Assembly: GCA_905234475.1 (NCBI GenBank)
Contig: CAJOHX010000002.1
Location: 62,001-126,000 of the forward strand
DNA from: an uncultured Bacteroidales bacterium
Lineage (GTDB): Bacteria > Bacteroidota > Bacteroidia > Bacteroidales > UBA932
Direction of reading: 5' to 3'
DNA: 64,000 bases
Shown here: piece by piece, positions 1 to 8,524 of the stretch
Layout of the letters: each line of letters opens with the position of its first letter
How positions within the stretch are numbered: position 1 is the first letter of the stretch
Notes under the pieces: generated by a model
Database searches by the model: none
Seen by the model: the letters and a program-made list of their open reading frames with translations, nothing else
Told to the model about the DNA's origin: nothing
Translations under genes and position numbers: made by a program

Positions 1-849
1 GGCCTGGACTCCACCCTCGCCCTGCTCGTGACCGTGCTTGCCTTCGACACGCTCGGCCTGCCGCGCGAGAACATTATCGGCATCACCATGCCCGGCTTCG
101 GCACGACGAACCGCACGTATGGCAATTCCCTGGACCTCATGAAAGGCCTGGGCATCACCTCCCGCGAAATCTCCATCGTCCCCGCCGTGCGGCAGCATTT
201 CGCCGACATCGGCCAGGACGAGAACAATCACGACCTCACCTACGAGAACTGCCAGGCGCGCGAGCGCACGCAGCTGCTGATGGACGTGGCCGGCAAGGAA
301 GGCGGCATCGTCGTCGGCACCGGAGACCTCTCCGAGCTCGCCCTCGGCTGGTGCACCTACAACGGCGACCACATGTCCATGTACGGCGTCAACGCCAGCG
401 TGCCCAAGACCCTGGTGCGGACCCTCGTCCGCTGGGCCGCGGACAACAAGTTCGGCGCCTACGGCGACATCCACAAGACCCTGCTGGACATCGTGGATAC
501 CCCGATCAGCCCCGAGCTGCTCCCCGCCGACAAGGACGGCAAGATCGCCCAGAAGACCGAGGATACCGTCGGCCCCTACGAGCTGCACGACTTCTTCCTC
601 TACCACTTCTTCCGGACCGGGGCCGGCCCGGACAAGCTCCTTTTCCTCGCCCGCAAGGCCTTCGCCGGCACGTACGACGACGCCACGCTCCGCAAATGGC
701 TGGAGACCTTCCTGAAGCGCTTTTTCAACCAGCAGTTCAAGCGTTCCTGCCTGCCCGACGGGCCCAAGGTGGGTAGCGTGTCCCTCTCGCCCCGCGGCGA
801 CTGGCGCATGCCCTCCGACCTGGAGACCTGCTGGAAACTGAGCGAATAA
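1..849 (+). CDS. nadE: NAD+ synthase, C-terminal part (5' end outside window)
   Basis: The frame is open from the first base and starts inside the synthetase P-loop ([10 protein letters not shown], the end of an SGGLDS motif), so the start lies upstream. The 282 visible residues are the NAD synthetase domain, which adenylates and amidates deamido-NAD+ in the last step of NAD+ synthesis. Visible motifs include [19 protein letters not shown] and a C-terminal RRFF-like stretch ([20 protein letters not shown]) typical of glutamine-dependent enzymes of about 640 aa. An N-terminal glutaminase domain is therefore expected outside the window but not seen. The symporter gene follows after 8 bases. Confidence 0.93.
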   Translation, partial: GLDSTLALLVTVLAFDTLGLPRENIIGITMPGFGTTNRTYGNSLDLMKGLGITSREISIVPAVRQHFADIGQDENNHDLTYENCQARERTQLLMDVAGKEGGIVVGTGDLSELALGWCTYNGDHMSMYGVNASVPKTLVRTLVRWAADNKFGAYGDIHKTLLDIVDTPISPELLPADKDGKIAQKTEDTVGPYELHDFFLYHFFRTGAGPDKLLFLARKAFAGTYDDATLRKWLETFLKRFFNQQFKRSCLPDGPKVGSVSLSPRGDWRMPSDLETCWKLSE

Positions 850-857
850 GGGGGCCC

Positions 858-2270
858 ATGTTCGAGAAAATCGTCTCCGTCCTCAACAGCATCATCTGGA
901 GTCCGGCGCTCGTCGTGCTCCTGGTGGGCGCGGGGCTTTATTTCTCCATCCGCACCCGCTTCGTGCAGGTGCGCCGCTTCGGCCTGATGATCCGCTCGCT
1001 GTTCTCCTCGGCCGAGAAATCCGAGGACGGGCAGCAGCACGGCATTTCCTCGTTCGAGGCCTTTTGCGTGGCCCTGTCGGGCCGCGTGGGCACGGGCAAC
1101 ATCGTGGGCGTGGCCACGGCCATCGCCCTGGGCGGCCCGGGCGCTATCTTCTGGATGTGGATCATCGCCTTTCTGGGCGCCTCCACGGCCTTCGTGGAGT
1201 CCACCCTGGCGCAGCAATACAAGTTCCGGCACGCCACGGGCTTCCGCGGCGGCCCGGCCAGCTATATCAAGAAGGGACTGGGCCTGCGCTGGCTCGGTGT
1301 CCTGTTCTCCATCCTCTGCCTGATCGGCTACGGGATGTTCCTGCCCACGGTGCAGGCCAACGGGATGGCCGGCGCGCTGGACAATTCCTTCCAGCTGTCC
1401 CCGCTCGTCTCCGGCCTCGCCCTCGCCTTCGTGCTGGGTCTCGTGATCATCGGCGGCATCAAGAGCATCGCCCGCGTGGCCTCGATCGTGACGCCGTTCA
1501 TGGCCCTGGGCTATATCATCATCACGCTGATTGTCATCGCGCAGCACCTGGACGCCGTGCCCGGCGTGTTCAGGGCCATCATGACGGGGGCCTTCGGCAT
1601 CGAGCCCGTGGCGGGCGGCATCCTCGGATCCACCATCATGATGGGCGTCAAGCGCGGCATCTTCTCCAACGAAGCCGGCCAGGGAGGCGGCGCCATGGTG
1701 TCTGCCTCCGCCGCCGTCTCGCACCCCGCCAAACAGGGCCTTGCACAGGCTTTCTCGGTCTATGTGGACACGCTGCTCGTCTGCACCGCCACCGCCCTGA
1801 TGATCCTCTGCTCGGGCAGCTACAACATCCTGGACGCCAAGACGGGCGAGTTGCTCGTCGCCCGGGCCCCGCAGCTCGGAGACAATTATGTGGGCTTCAC
1901 CCAGGCCGCCGTGGACTCTGTCCTGACAGGCTTCGGCGGCACCTTCGTCAGCATCGCCCTGGTCTTCTTCGTCTTCACCACCGTGATGGCCTATTACTTC
2001 TACGGCGAGACCAGCATCATGCAGCTGTTCGAAGGGCACCCGGAGAAGCGAACGCTGGAACGGGTGTGCGTCTGGACCTTCCGCATCGCCCTGCTCGGCA
2101 CGGTCGTCTTCGGCGCCCTGCGCGAAGCCAACGTCATCTGGCAGTTGGGCGACATCGGCGTGGGCATGACGGCCTGGATCAACGTCATCGTGCTGCTTAT
2201 CCTCTGTCCGCAGGCCATCAGAGCCCTGCGGGAATACGAATCCTCCCTCCCCAAGAAACAAAGGAAATGA
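858..2270 (+). CDS. Alanine/glycine:cation (Na+) symporter family protein
   Basis: The 470-aa protein is highly hydrophobic with roughly 10-11 membrane segments. It carries the AGCS signature near residues 75-95 (GRVGTGNIVGVATAIALGGP) and a second conserved stretch, GIFSNEAGQGGGAMVSASA, around residues 268-286. Members of this family import alanine or glycine with sodium across the inner membrane; the actual substrate cannot be read from sequence. The ATG lies 8 bases after nadE, and the stop overlaps the next start as ATGA, suggesting co-transcription and translational coupling with the downstream thioesterase. Confidence 0.93.
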   Translation: MFEKIVSVLNSIIWSPALVVLLVGAGLYFSIRTRFVQVRRFGLMIRSLFSSAEKSEDGQQHGISSFEAFCVALSGRVGTGNIVGVATAIALGGPGAIFWMWIIAFLGASTAFVESTLAQQYKFRHATGFRGGPASYIKKGLGLRWLGVLFSILCLIGYGMFLPTVQANGMAGALDNSFQLSPLVSGLALAFVLGLVIIGGIKSIARVASIVTPFMALGYIIITLIVIAQHLDAVPGVFRAIMTGAFGIEPVAGGILGSTIMMGVKRGIFSNEAGQGGGAMVSASAAVSHPAKQGLAQAFSVYVDTLLVCTATALMILCSGSYNILDAKTGELLVARAPQLGDNYVGFTQAAVDSVLTGFGGTFVSIALVFFVFTTVMAYYFYGETSIMQLFEGHPEKRTLERVCVWTFRIALLGTVVFGALREANVIWQLGDIGVGMTAWINVIVLLILCPQAIRALREYESSLPKKQRK

Positions 2271-2677
2271 ACCCAAAACCCTACCTCCACGAGGTCAAAT
2301 ACTACGAAACCGACAAGATGGGCATCACCCATCATTCCAACTATATCCGCTTCATGGAAGAGGCCCGGCTCGACTGGATGGACCAGCTCGGCTACGGCTT
2401 CGACCGGATGGAAGCCGAGGGGATCGTCTCCCCCGTCGTGGGCGTGAGCTGCAACTACAGGAAAGCCACGACCTTCAAGGATGTGATCGAGATTACGGTC
2501 AAGATCAAGAAGTTAAGCGAGGTCAAGCTCGTTATCGGCTACGAGATGCGCGTAGGCGGCAAGCTCGTCTGCACGGGCGAGACGGTACACTGCTTCTTCG
2601 ACGGCGGCCGTCCGGCCGTCATCGAGGCGCGTTTTCCCGACCTGTATGCCGCCATGGTCGCGACCATGACGGCATAG
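2267..2677 (+). CDS. Acyl-CoA thioesterase, 4-hydroxybenzoyl-CoA thioesterase type
   Basis: This is a 136-aa single hotdog-fold protein. Residues about 7-30 (EVKYYETDKMGITHHSNY, then IRFMEEARLDW) match the 4HBT/YbgC active-site helix, with the Asp of ETDKMG as the likely catalytic residue. Such enzymes hydrolyse acyl-CoA or acyl-ACP thioesters in the cytoplasm; the substrate is unknown. The ATG at 2267 overlaps the symporter stop by 4 bases, which sets the start. The gene is convergent with the peptidase gene that ends at 2685. Confidence 0.9.
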   Translation: MNPKPYLHEVKYYETDKMGITHHSNYIRFMEEARLDWMDQLGYGFDRMEAEGIVSPVVGVSCNYRKATTFKDVIEITVKIKKLSEVKLVIGYEMRVGGKLVCTGETVHCFFDGGRPAVIEARFPDLYAAMVATMTA

Positions 2678-2684
2678 GCGGTCT

Positions 2685-3899
2685 TTAGCAGATGGCTTCC
2701 AGCGAAGGGACGTAGTTGCGCTGGATCATTTCGGCGAACTTGACGGACGTCTCCTTGTCCGAGAATCCGATCTCCTTTCCGAAAGCAAAGATAAAGTCGA
2801 CTTCCTCCTGGGCGATCTCCTTGTCCGAGAGGACCAGGCTGATCATGTAGGTGAGCAGGATGTCGCGCATCCCGGGATCCTTCGAGAGGATATTCTGGAC
2901 CGACTGCCGGAACAACTCCGGCACATTGGCTTCCGCAATGGCGTCCAGGAAACGCTTGGGGAAGATCTGCAGCCCGGCGAGCGTCTGGATGATCTGGTCC
3001 ACCTCCTTCTCCGTGATCTTGCCGTCGGCATTGGACACGATCAGGCCCGCCGAAGCGAAGAAGACGGACAGGTCCTGGTCCATCGGGCTGTTGCCCACCT
3101 TCAGCAGGATGCCGATGAGCTCGTCCATCCCCTCCTCCAGCTCCTTCTCCTTCTTTGCCGTGGCAAATAGGTGGATGGCCTGCACCCGGATGGGATTGAC
3201 CGGATGGTCGTAGCGGCTGAGGCCCTTGTCCTTGAGGAAGTAGTCCAGCCGCTTGCGGTTGTCGGCAAGCAGGGCTTCCATGCTCACGTTCATCTTGCCC
3301 AAGTCCAGGCCGGAGGCCAGCTTGAAGAAGGCGGTCACGCAGGAGTTGAGCTTGCCGCAGGCCAGGTAGCCGTAGCGGTCCGCCACCAGCTCCGCCAGCT
3401 GGTCGTGCAGGCGGATCTTGTACTCCAGCGTGATGGGAGCCTGGGTGGAGTCAGGCGGGAACACAAAGTAAATCAAGCGCTTGAGCGCAGTGTCCTTGTT
3501 GATCAGGTGGCCCAGTTCATGGCCGATGACAAAGCGCAACTCGTCCTCGTCCATCAGGTCGAAGAGGGCGGAATTGATGTTCACGATATGCGGTTTGCCC
3601 TCCTCCTCGGCGGCTACGGAGAAGGCGTTCAGCGTGCTGTCACCGGTCACGTAGAAATCCACCGGATCCTTCACTTCCAGGCGGTCCTTGACTTCTTCGC
3701 AGAGGGCGTTGAACTCCGGCAGCAGGTCCTTGTCCACCTTCATGCAGTGGCCTTCCATCCGGCTTCGCCAATAGTCGTCTGCGGTGTCGTCCTGCGCGGT
3801 CTTAATGATCTGTTCGACAACGGAGCCCTGCAGGGCTCCGTATATCTGTTTGCCAAGCTCCCGCTCCAGCGGGATGGCCGGATCGAAACGAGTCTTCAT
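2685..3899 (-). CDS. M48-like zinc metallopeptidase with C-terminal TerB-like domain
   Basis: The 404-aa protein has an HELGH zinc motif at residues 127-131 and a downstream ELVADRYGYL stretch at about 170-179 that would supply the third ligand, as in M48 (HtpX/Ste24-type) peptidases. Unlike HtpX it has no clear membrane segments or signal peptide. The last ~130 residues (FFASAGLIVSNADGKITEKE, then a second DKEIAQEEVDFIFAFG unit) look like a TerB/tellurite-resistance helical domain. A cytoplasmic peptidase is inferred; the substrate is unknown. It is the last gene of a three-gene minus-strand unit with two lipoproteins, 22 bases after the previous gene. Confidence 0.8.
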   Translation of the reverse strand: MKTRFDPAIPLERELGKQIYGALQGSVVEQIIKTAQDDTADDYWRSRMEGHCMKVDKDLLPEFNALCEEVKDRLEVKDPVDFYVTGDSTLNAFSVAAEEEGKPHIVNINSALFDLMDEDELRFVIGHELGHLINKDTALKRLIYFVFPPDSTQAPITLEYKIRLHDQLAELVADRYGYLACGKLNSCVTAFFKLASGLDLGKMNVSMEALLADNRKRLDYFLKDKGLSRYDHPVNPIRVQAIHLFATAKKEKELEEGMDELIGILLKVGNSPMDQDLSVFFASAGLIVSNADGKITEKEVDQIIQTLAGLQIFPKRFLDAIAEANVPELFRQSVQNILSKDPGMRDILLTYMISLVLSDKEIAQEEVDFIFAFGKEIGFSDKETSVKFAEMIQRNYVPSLEAIC

Positions 3900-3921
3900 A
3901 TGTAATATGTACGCCCGGGGG

Positions 3922-4401
3922 CTATTGCAACAACTTGAAGATGCTGTTCAGCCCCGAGAGGGTCTCCGATACGCCCGGCGTGGAATTCGATATCTGGGGC
4001 GCCGTCCCGGTAGCCGCCAGGCTGGAGGCGTTCATAATGGCGGATGTATCGAAGCCCGTCAGGTTTTTCAGCCCGCTGATGACGTTGGAGACATTGGAGG
4101 CCGTGATCAGGCCTTCGGAGCCCTTGATCAGGCCGGAAGAGAACTTGTCAATATAGGAAGGAGTGGCATCCGTGAGCGATTTCGCACCGGTGAGGATCTT
4201 GCCGACATTGATGATGTTCGTGATGTTCGACATGTCGAGCATGCCGGTCGACTTGAGCACCTTGTACACCGACAGCAGGGCCGACACGGTGTTGAGCCCC
4301 TGCGAGGAGGCGCTGGAAGCAAGGCCCGAGAGCACCGAGCAGGAGGAAAGCATGGACACGGCGACCACGGCCGCCACAATGCGTTTGAGCAATCTTTTCA
4401 T
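3922..4401 (-). CDS. Putative lipoprotein, function unknown (Ser/Asn/Ile-rich)
   Basis: The 159-aa protein has a basic N-terminus (MKRLLKRIV), a hydrophobic stretch and a lipobox ending SMLSSC, with Cys at residue 21, so a lipoprotein exported by Sec and processed by signal peptidase II is predicted. The mature part is rich in Ser, Asn, Gly and Ile, with repeated short phrases such as SNITNIINVGKI and SNVSNVISGLKNL, suggesting a repetitive amphipathic helical segment. No enzyme motif is visible. It may resemble DUF4923-type lipoproteins of Bacteroidetes, but I cannot confirm that. It sits 12 bases after the upstream lipoprotein gene. Confidence 0.72.
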   Translation of the reverse strand: MKRLLKRIVAAVVAVSMLSSCSVLSGLASSASSQGLNTVSALLSVYKVLKSTGMLDMSNITNIINVGKILTGAKSLTDATPSYIDKFSSGLIKGSEGLITASNVSNVISGLKNLTGFDTSAIMNASSLAATGTAPQISNSTPGVSETLSGLNSIFKLLQ

Positions 4402-4413
4402 GGCTATTGGATA

Positions 4414-4929
4414 TTAGTTTTTCTTCTGCAGGACAAAGGTGTCCATGTTGATTTTTGCCTGGAGCTTGCCACTCTTGAGGGAGACGGTCCAGACGGCATC
4501 TTCCAGCGTATCGGCAAACGAAGACCCGTACCAGGGGCTGGACTCCATGGTGTTCACATCATAGCTGTAGAATGTGTACTCCAAGGGAGACAGGCTTGAA
4601 ATGAAATACGAGGCAGACCAGTCCGTCGCCTTGAAGGTGATCTTCCCGTTGGCGTACGACCAGGTGCCCTTGTATTTGTCTCCGACATTGTGGAGCCCGT
4701 CCTTGTCCGCCTCCTGGTGCATGTGCCACATGGTGTAGGACTTGCCGTCGAAGGCGACGCGGTATTTCTGCTGGTAGCCCTGGCCGTAATCATGCTCTAC
4801 GGCACCTTCCCACGTGCCCCGGAGCGAAGTCTCATTGATCTCTTCTTCTTTCTTGGGATCGTTCTTCTCGCAAGCCGCGAACAGCAGCGGAAGCGCGAAA
4901 AGCAGGGTAAGGAGGATATACTTCTTCAT
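4414..4929 (-). CDS. Putative lipoprotein, lipocalin-like
   Basis: The 171-aa protein has a clear lipoprotein signal (MKKYILLTLLFALPLLFAAC, Cys at 20) followed by a charged linker (EKNDPKKEEE). The body opens with LRGTWEGAVEHDYG and continues as alternating beta-type segments (KYRVAFDGKSYTMWHM, GTWSYANGKITFKA). This pattern resembles the lipocalin-like domains often found in Bacteroidetes surface lipoproteins. No catalytic residues are seen and the function is unknown. It is the first gene of the lipoprotein-lipoprotein-peptidase unit and has a good promoter just upstream (4952-4982). Confidence 0.75.
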   Translation of the reverse strand: MKKYILLTLLFALPLLFAACEKNDPKKEEEINETSLRGTWEGAVEHDYGQGYQQKYRVAFDGKSYTMWHMHQEADKDGLHNVGDKYKGTWSYANGKITFKATDWSASYFISSLSPLEYTFYSYDVNTMESSPWYGSSFADTLEDAVWTVSLKSGKLQAKINMDTFVLQKKN

Positions 4930-4951
4930 CGTGCATTAGTTTTGGTGTTCC

Positions 4952-4982
4952 CAAAGGTAAGCATTTCTCTTTCCAATAGCAA
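4952..4982 (-). promoter_or_regulatory. Bacteroidetes-type promoter for the 4929-2685 unit
   Basis: On the minus strand, TTG at 4982-4980 is followed after 20 bases by TACCTTTG at 4959-4952, matching TTG-N19-21-TAnnTTTG. The -7 box lies 23 bases before the lipoprotein ATG at 4929. Confidence 0.65.
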
Positions 4983-4996
4983 GTTTTGTTGCTATT
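4975..4996. terminator. Perfect 8-bp inverted repeat after lysA
   Basis: AATAGCAA and TTGCTATT are separated by the loop GTTTTG. The repeat lies 7 bases beyond the lysA stop, so it could mark the end of the amino-acid operon transcript. The stem is AT-rich with no strong U-tract, and it overlaps the TTG box of the next promoter, so its role is uncertain. Confidence 0.35.
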
Positions 4997-5002
4997 TCGC
5001 CG

Positions 5003-6160
5003 CTACCCCTCGAAGAAGAAGGCGTCGGGGAGCGGGTGGCAGTTGTACTGCGAGGCCATGGATTCGCCGTAGGCGCCGGCGGAGCGGATGGCGACGAGGT
5101 CGCCGCGGCGGCATTTGTCCATGGAGAATTCCTTGACGAAGACGTCGGAACTCTCACACACCGGCCCCACCACGTCGTAGACCTCCTCCGGCTCGCCGGA
5201 GGTCAGGTTCTCGACGCGGTGGTAGGCCCTGTACATCGCCGGGCGGACCAGCTCGGTCATGCTGCCGTCGATGATGGCGAACTGCTTGTGGGTACCCTGC
5301 TTGACGTAGAGCACGCGGCAGATCAGCGAGCCGCAGGGCGCCACGATGCTGCGCCCGGGCTCGAAATGCACGAGGGTGCCCTGCGGCAGCTTCAGATGCT
5401 GCCGGAACACATCGAACCAGGCGTCGAAATCGGCGACCGGCAGGTGGTTGGGATGCTGGTAATTGATGCCCAGGCCGCCGCCCACGTTGATGTCCCCGAC
5501 GGGCCGGCCGCCGCGCTGCAGCCGGTAGACCAGCTCGTTGACGCGGTTGCACAGCGCCGTGAAATCACTCATGTCCAGGATCTGCGAGCCGATATGGAAA
5601 TGCAGGCCGCAGTACCTGACACGCGGCAGACGCAGCGCCAGGTCCAGGACCTCGTCCAGCTGCTCGTAGTTGATGCCGAACTTGTTCTCCGCCAGGCCGG
5701 TGGTGATGCCGGCATGGGTGTGCGCCCCGATGTCGGGATTGATGCGCAGGCTCACGGGCGCAATCTGCCCCGTCTCCCCCGCCAGCCCGTCGATGATTTC
5801 CAGCTCCGCGGCGGACTCCACGTTGAAACGCGAAATGCCGGCAGACAAGGCGAGGCGGATCTCCGCATCGCTCTTCCCCACCCCCGCGAACACGATGCCT
5901 TCCGGAGGGAATCCGGCCGCGAGCGCCGCGCTGATCTCGCCGCCGCTGACGCAGTCGGCGCCGAAGCCCCGCGCGGCAATCTCCGCCAGGATGCGCGGAT
6001 TGCTGTTCGCCTTGACGGCATAATGCACCCGGAAGTCCGGATTCCGATCCAGCTGCGCCTGCACGGCGTCGAGCGTACGGCGCAGCAGCGGCAGGTCGTA
6101 GAAATAGAACGGGGTCCGAAGGCCTTCGAACCGGTCAACCGGGAAATCGCCTTTCAGCAT
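5003..6160 (-). CDS. lysA: Diaminopimelate decarboxylase
   Basis: The 385-aa protein is a fold-type III PLP enzyme that decarboxylates meso-diaminopimelate to L-lysine, the last step of lysine synthesis. The PLP lysine is K50 in HYAVKANSNP. The HFHIGSQI motif, the glycine-rich GGGLGI loop and the substrate-binding GPVCESSDVF motif near the C-terminus are all present. The length is slightly below the usual 390-420 aa. The ATG overlaps the lysC stop by one base (TAATG), so the two are translated together. It is the last gene of the long ilv-leu-met-lys operon. Confidence 0.95.
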   Translation of the reverse strand: MLKGDFPVDRFEGLRTPFYFYDLPLLRRTLDAVQAQLDRNPDFRVHYAVKANSNPRILAEIAARGFGADCVSGGEISAALAAGFPPEGIVFAGVGKSDAEIRLALSAGISRFNVESAAELEIIDGLAGETGQIAPVSLRINPDIGAHTHAGITTGLAENKFGINYEQLDEVLDLALRLPRVRYCGLHFHIGSQILDMSDFTALCNRVNELVYRLQRGGRPVGDINVGGGLGINYQHPNHLPVADFDAWFDVFRQHLKLPQGTLVHFEPGRSIVAPCGSLICRVLYVKQGTHKQFAIIDGSMTELVRPAMYRAYHRVENLTSGEPEEVYDVVGPVCESSDVFVKEFSMDKCRRGDLVAIRSAGAYGESMASQYNCHPLPDAFFFEG

Positions 6161-7473
6161 TACTCAAACAGGCATTTGCTCAAGGAGCGCAGGGCGCGCG
6201 CCTTGTCCTCCCCCTTCACGAGGAAGGAAATGTTGTAGTTGCTTCCGCCGTAGGAAATCATCCGCACGGGAATGTCCTTCATGGCCTCCATGGCGCGGGA
6301 CTCGAAGCCCACGTTCTCCCAGTCCATGTCGCCCACCACGCAGATGATGCACATGTCCAGGTCCACACCCACGGTGCCGTATTTCTTGAGGTCATGCACG
6401 ATCTCGCCCAGATGGCGGGTATTGTCGATGGACATCGACACGCCCACCTCCGAGGTGCAGATCATGTCGATGGAGGTCTGCCAGCTCTCGAAGATTTCGA
6501 ACACCTTGCGCAGGAAACCGTGCGCGAGGAGCATCCGCGAAGACTTGATGCGGATGGCGGTGATGTTGTCCTTGGCCGCGATGGCCTTGATGGTGCCGCT
6601 CTCGGGGACGTTGTCGATCAGCGTGCCCGGCGCCTCCGGATCCATCGTGTTGAGCAGCAGCACCGGGATGCCGGCGAACTTGGCCGGCTGGATGCAGGTC
6701 GGATGCAGGATCTTGGCGCCGAAATAGCCCAGCTCCGCGGCTTCCTCGAAATGGAGGTGGCGCACGGCGGCGGTATGGTCCACGATGCGGGGATCGTTGT
6801 TGTGCATGCCGTCGATGTCGGTCCAGATCTGGATCTCGTCAGCGCCGAGGGCCGCTCCGACCAGCGAAGCGGTGTAGTCGGAGCCGCCGCGCTGCAGGTT
6901 GTCAATCTCGTCGTGGGTATTGCGGCAGATAAAGCCCTGGGTAAGATAGAGCGGGGCCTTGGGATACTTCTCGATCAGGGCAGTGAGCTTCTGCTTGATG
7001 TATTCCGTGTCCGGCTCGCCCTGCTGGTCGATCTTCATGAACTCCAGCGCGGGCAGCAGCTGCACCGCCACGCCCTTCTCCTGCAGGTAAAAGGCCATCA
7101 TGTTGGTGGACAGGAGTTCGCCCTGGCCGATGATGATCTTGGACTCCACCTGCGTGAAGAGCTTCTTGGTGAAGGTCTTGATGTAGTCGAACACGCCGTC
7201 GGCGTACTGCTGCGCCTTCCCGCGGGCCTCCGCGGTGGCGTACAGCTCCTCGATCACGCCGCGGTACTTCGCGGCGAGGCGGTCGATGGTCTCCCGGGCC
7301 CCTTCGACATTGCGGTTGAAGAGGTAGTCGGAGATCTCCACGAGCGTGTTGGTCGTGCCTGACATCGCGCTCAGGACCACCAGGTTGCGGCCCCCGCGCG
7401 AGACCAGGTCCGCGACGTGCTTCATCCTCTGGGCGGACCCTACGGAGGTCCCGCCGAATTTCATGACTTTCAT
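6160..7473 (-). CDS. lysC: Monofunctional aspartate kinase
   Basis: The 437-aa protein phosphorylates aspartate, the first step of the Lys/Met/Thr pathway. The N-terminal KFGGTSVG nucleotide motif, RGGSDYTASLVGAALGADE and the WTDIDGMHNNDPRIV active-site segment are intact. The C-terminal third holds tandem ACT segments (TAIRIKSSRMLLAHGFLRKV; VGVDLDMCIICVVGDMDW) of the kind used for feedback inhibition, probably by lysine given the linked lysA. A second aspartokinase domain is encoded in thrA on the divergent operon. It lies 14 bases after metX. Confidence 0.95.
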   Translation of the reverse strand: MKVMKFGGTSVGSAQRMKHVADLVSRGGRNLVVLSAMSGTTNTLVEISDYLFNRNVEGARETIDRLAAKYRGVIEELYATAEARGKAQQYADGVFDYIKTFTKKLFTQVESKIIIGQGELLSTNMMAFYLQEKGVAVQLLPALEFMKIDQQGEPDTEYIKQKLTALIEKYPKAPLYLTQGFICRNTHDEIDNLQRGGSDYTASLVGAALGADEIQIWTDIDGMHNNDPRIVDHTAAVRHLHFEEAAELGYFGAKILHPTCIQPAKFAGIPVLLLNTMDPEAPGTLIDNVPESGTIKAIAAKDNITAIRIKSSRMLLAHGFLRKVFEIFESWQTSIDMICTSEVGVSMSIDNTRHLGEIVHDLKKYGTVGVDLDMCIICVVGDMDWENVGFESRAMEAMKDIPVRMISYGGSNYNISFLVKGEDKARALRSLSKCLFE

Positions 7474-7487
7474 ATACTTGCTTTCTG

Positions 7488-8519
7488 TTACTTGCTGTGT
7501 TTCTCAAGCAGCGGCTGCAGGATGGCGGTCAGCTGGTCGTTCTCGACCAGGAAGCCGTCGTGCCCGAAGGCCGAGCTGATCTCCCGGTAGGCGGCATACT
7601 TGAGCGCGGCAACGGTCTGCCGCCCGTGGCTGGGTGGGAAGAGCACGTCGCTGTCGATGCTGATCATCATGCAGTTGGCCTGGATCCGGGACAGGGCGGC
7701 CTCCACGCCGCCGCGGCCGCGGCCCACGTTCATGCTGTCCAGCGCATAGGTCAGGTACCAGTAGCTGTAGGCGTCGAAGTTGCGGCGCAGCAGCTTGTCG
7801 CCCTGGTAGCGCTGGTACGAAGCCGCCCGGTCGGCGAACAGGGTGTCCACCTCCGGCTCCGGCTGGGTGATGTTGTAGCCCGCATAAGTGCGGTAGGAGA
7901 TGAGCGCGATGGAGCGGGCGCAACGCAGCCCGGCGCTGCCGCCGGACAGGTCCTTCGCTTCGCGGAATGTGGGATCGGCCTCCAGCGCGAGCCGCTGCGA
8001 CTCGTTGAACGCCGTCATGAACGGGCTCACGCGCGTGGCCGTGGCAAGGAACACCACGTCCTTCACCACGTCCGGCTCCATGATCACCCATTCCAGGGCC
8101 TGGAAACCCCCGATGGAGGGTCCCAGCATCAGGTCAATCCGCTCGATGCCCAGATGCTTGCGCACCAGGATCTCGGCGCTGACGATGTCGCGCACCGTCG
8201 TGCGCGGAAAATCGAAGAAGTAGGGCCGTCCCGTCGCAGGATTGACGGAGGCGGGGCCCGTCTCGCCATAGGGCGAACAGAGCATCGATACGCAGACGAT
8301 GAAATACTTGTCGGGATCGAAGAACTTGCCCTTCCCCACCAGCTGCGGCCACCAGTCCTCCGGGTTGGCATTGCCCGTCAGGGCGTGGCACACCCACACG
8401 ACCGTGTCGCCGGGACGGTAGGGCCGCTCCGAGGTGTAATACACCAGGTCCAGGTGGTCGATCCGGCCACCTGCCTCAAAATCGAACGGTTTGTCTATGA
8501 CAAGTTTATTGTATTTCAT
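7488..8519 (-). CDS. metX: Homoserine O-acetyltransferase (alpha/beta-hydrolase fold)
   Basis: The 343-aa protein activates homoserine for methionine synthesis by transferring an acyl group from acyl-CoA. The nucleophile lies in GPSIGGFQALEW (GxSxGG), and the acid and base of the triad are in DSDVLFPP and GHDGFLVE near the C-terminus. The early WVCHALTGNAN segment forms the oxyanion region. Some members of the family use succinyl-CoA instead of acetyl-CoA, which cannot be settled here. Its position between an aminotransferase and lysC/lysA fits an aspartate-family role. Confidence 0.92.
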   Translation of the reverse strand: MKYNKLVIDKPFDFEAGGRIDHLDLVYYTSERPYRPGDTVVWVCHALTGNANPEDWWPQLVGKGKFFDPDKYFIVCVSMLCSPYGETGPASVNPATGRPYFFDFPRTTVRDIVSAEILVRKHLGIERIDLMLGPSIGGFQALEWVIMEPDVVKDVVFLATATRVSPFMTAFNESQRLALEADPTFREAKDLSGGSAGLRCARSIALISYRTYAGYNITQPEPEVDTLFADRAASYQRYQGDKLLRRNFDAYSYWYLTYALDSMNVGRGRGGVEAALSRIQANCMMISIDSDVLFPPSHGRQTVAALKYAAYREISSAFGHDGFLVENDQLTAILQPLLEKHSK

Positions 8520-8524
8520 ATAAA

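Noticed and set aside
600..2276. A 558-codon minus-strand frame across nadE and the symporter
   Set aside because: It is antisense to two conserved genes, with repetitive composition and no recognisable domain.
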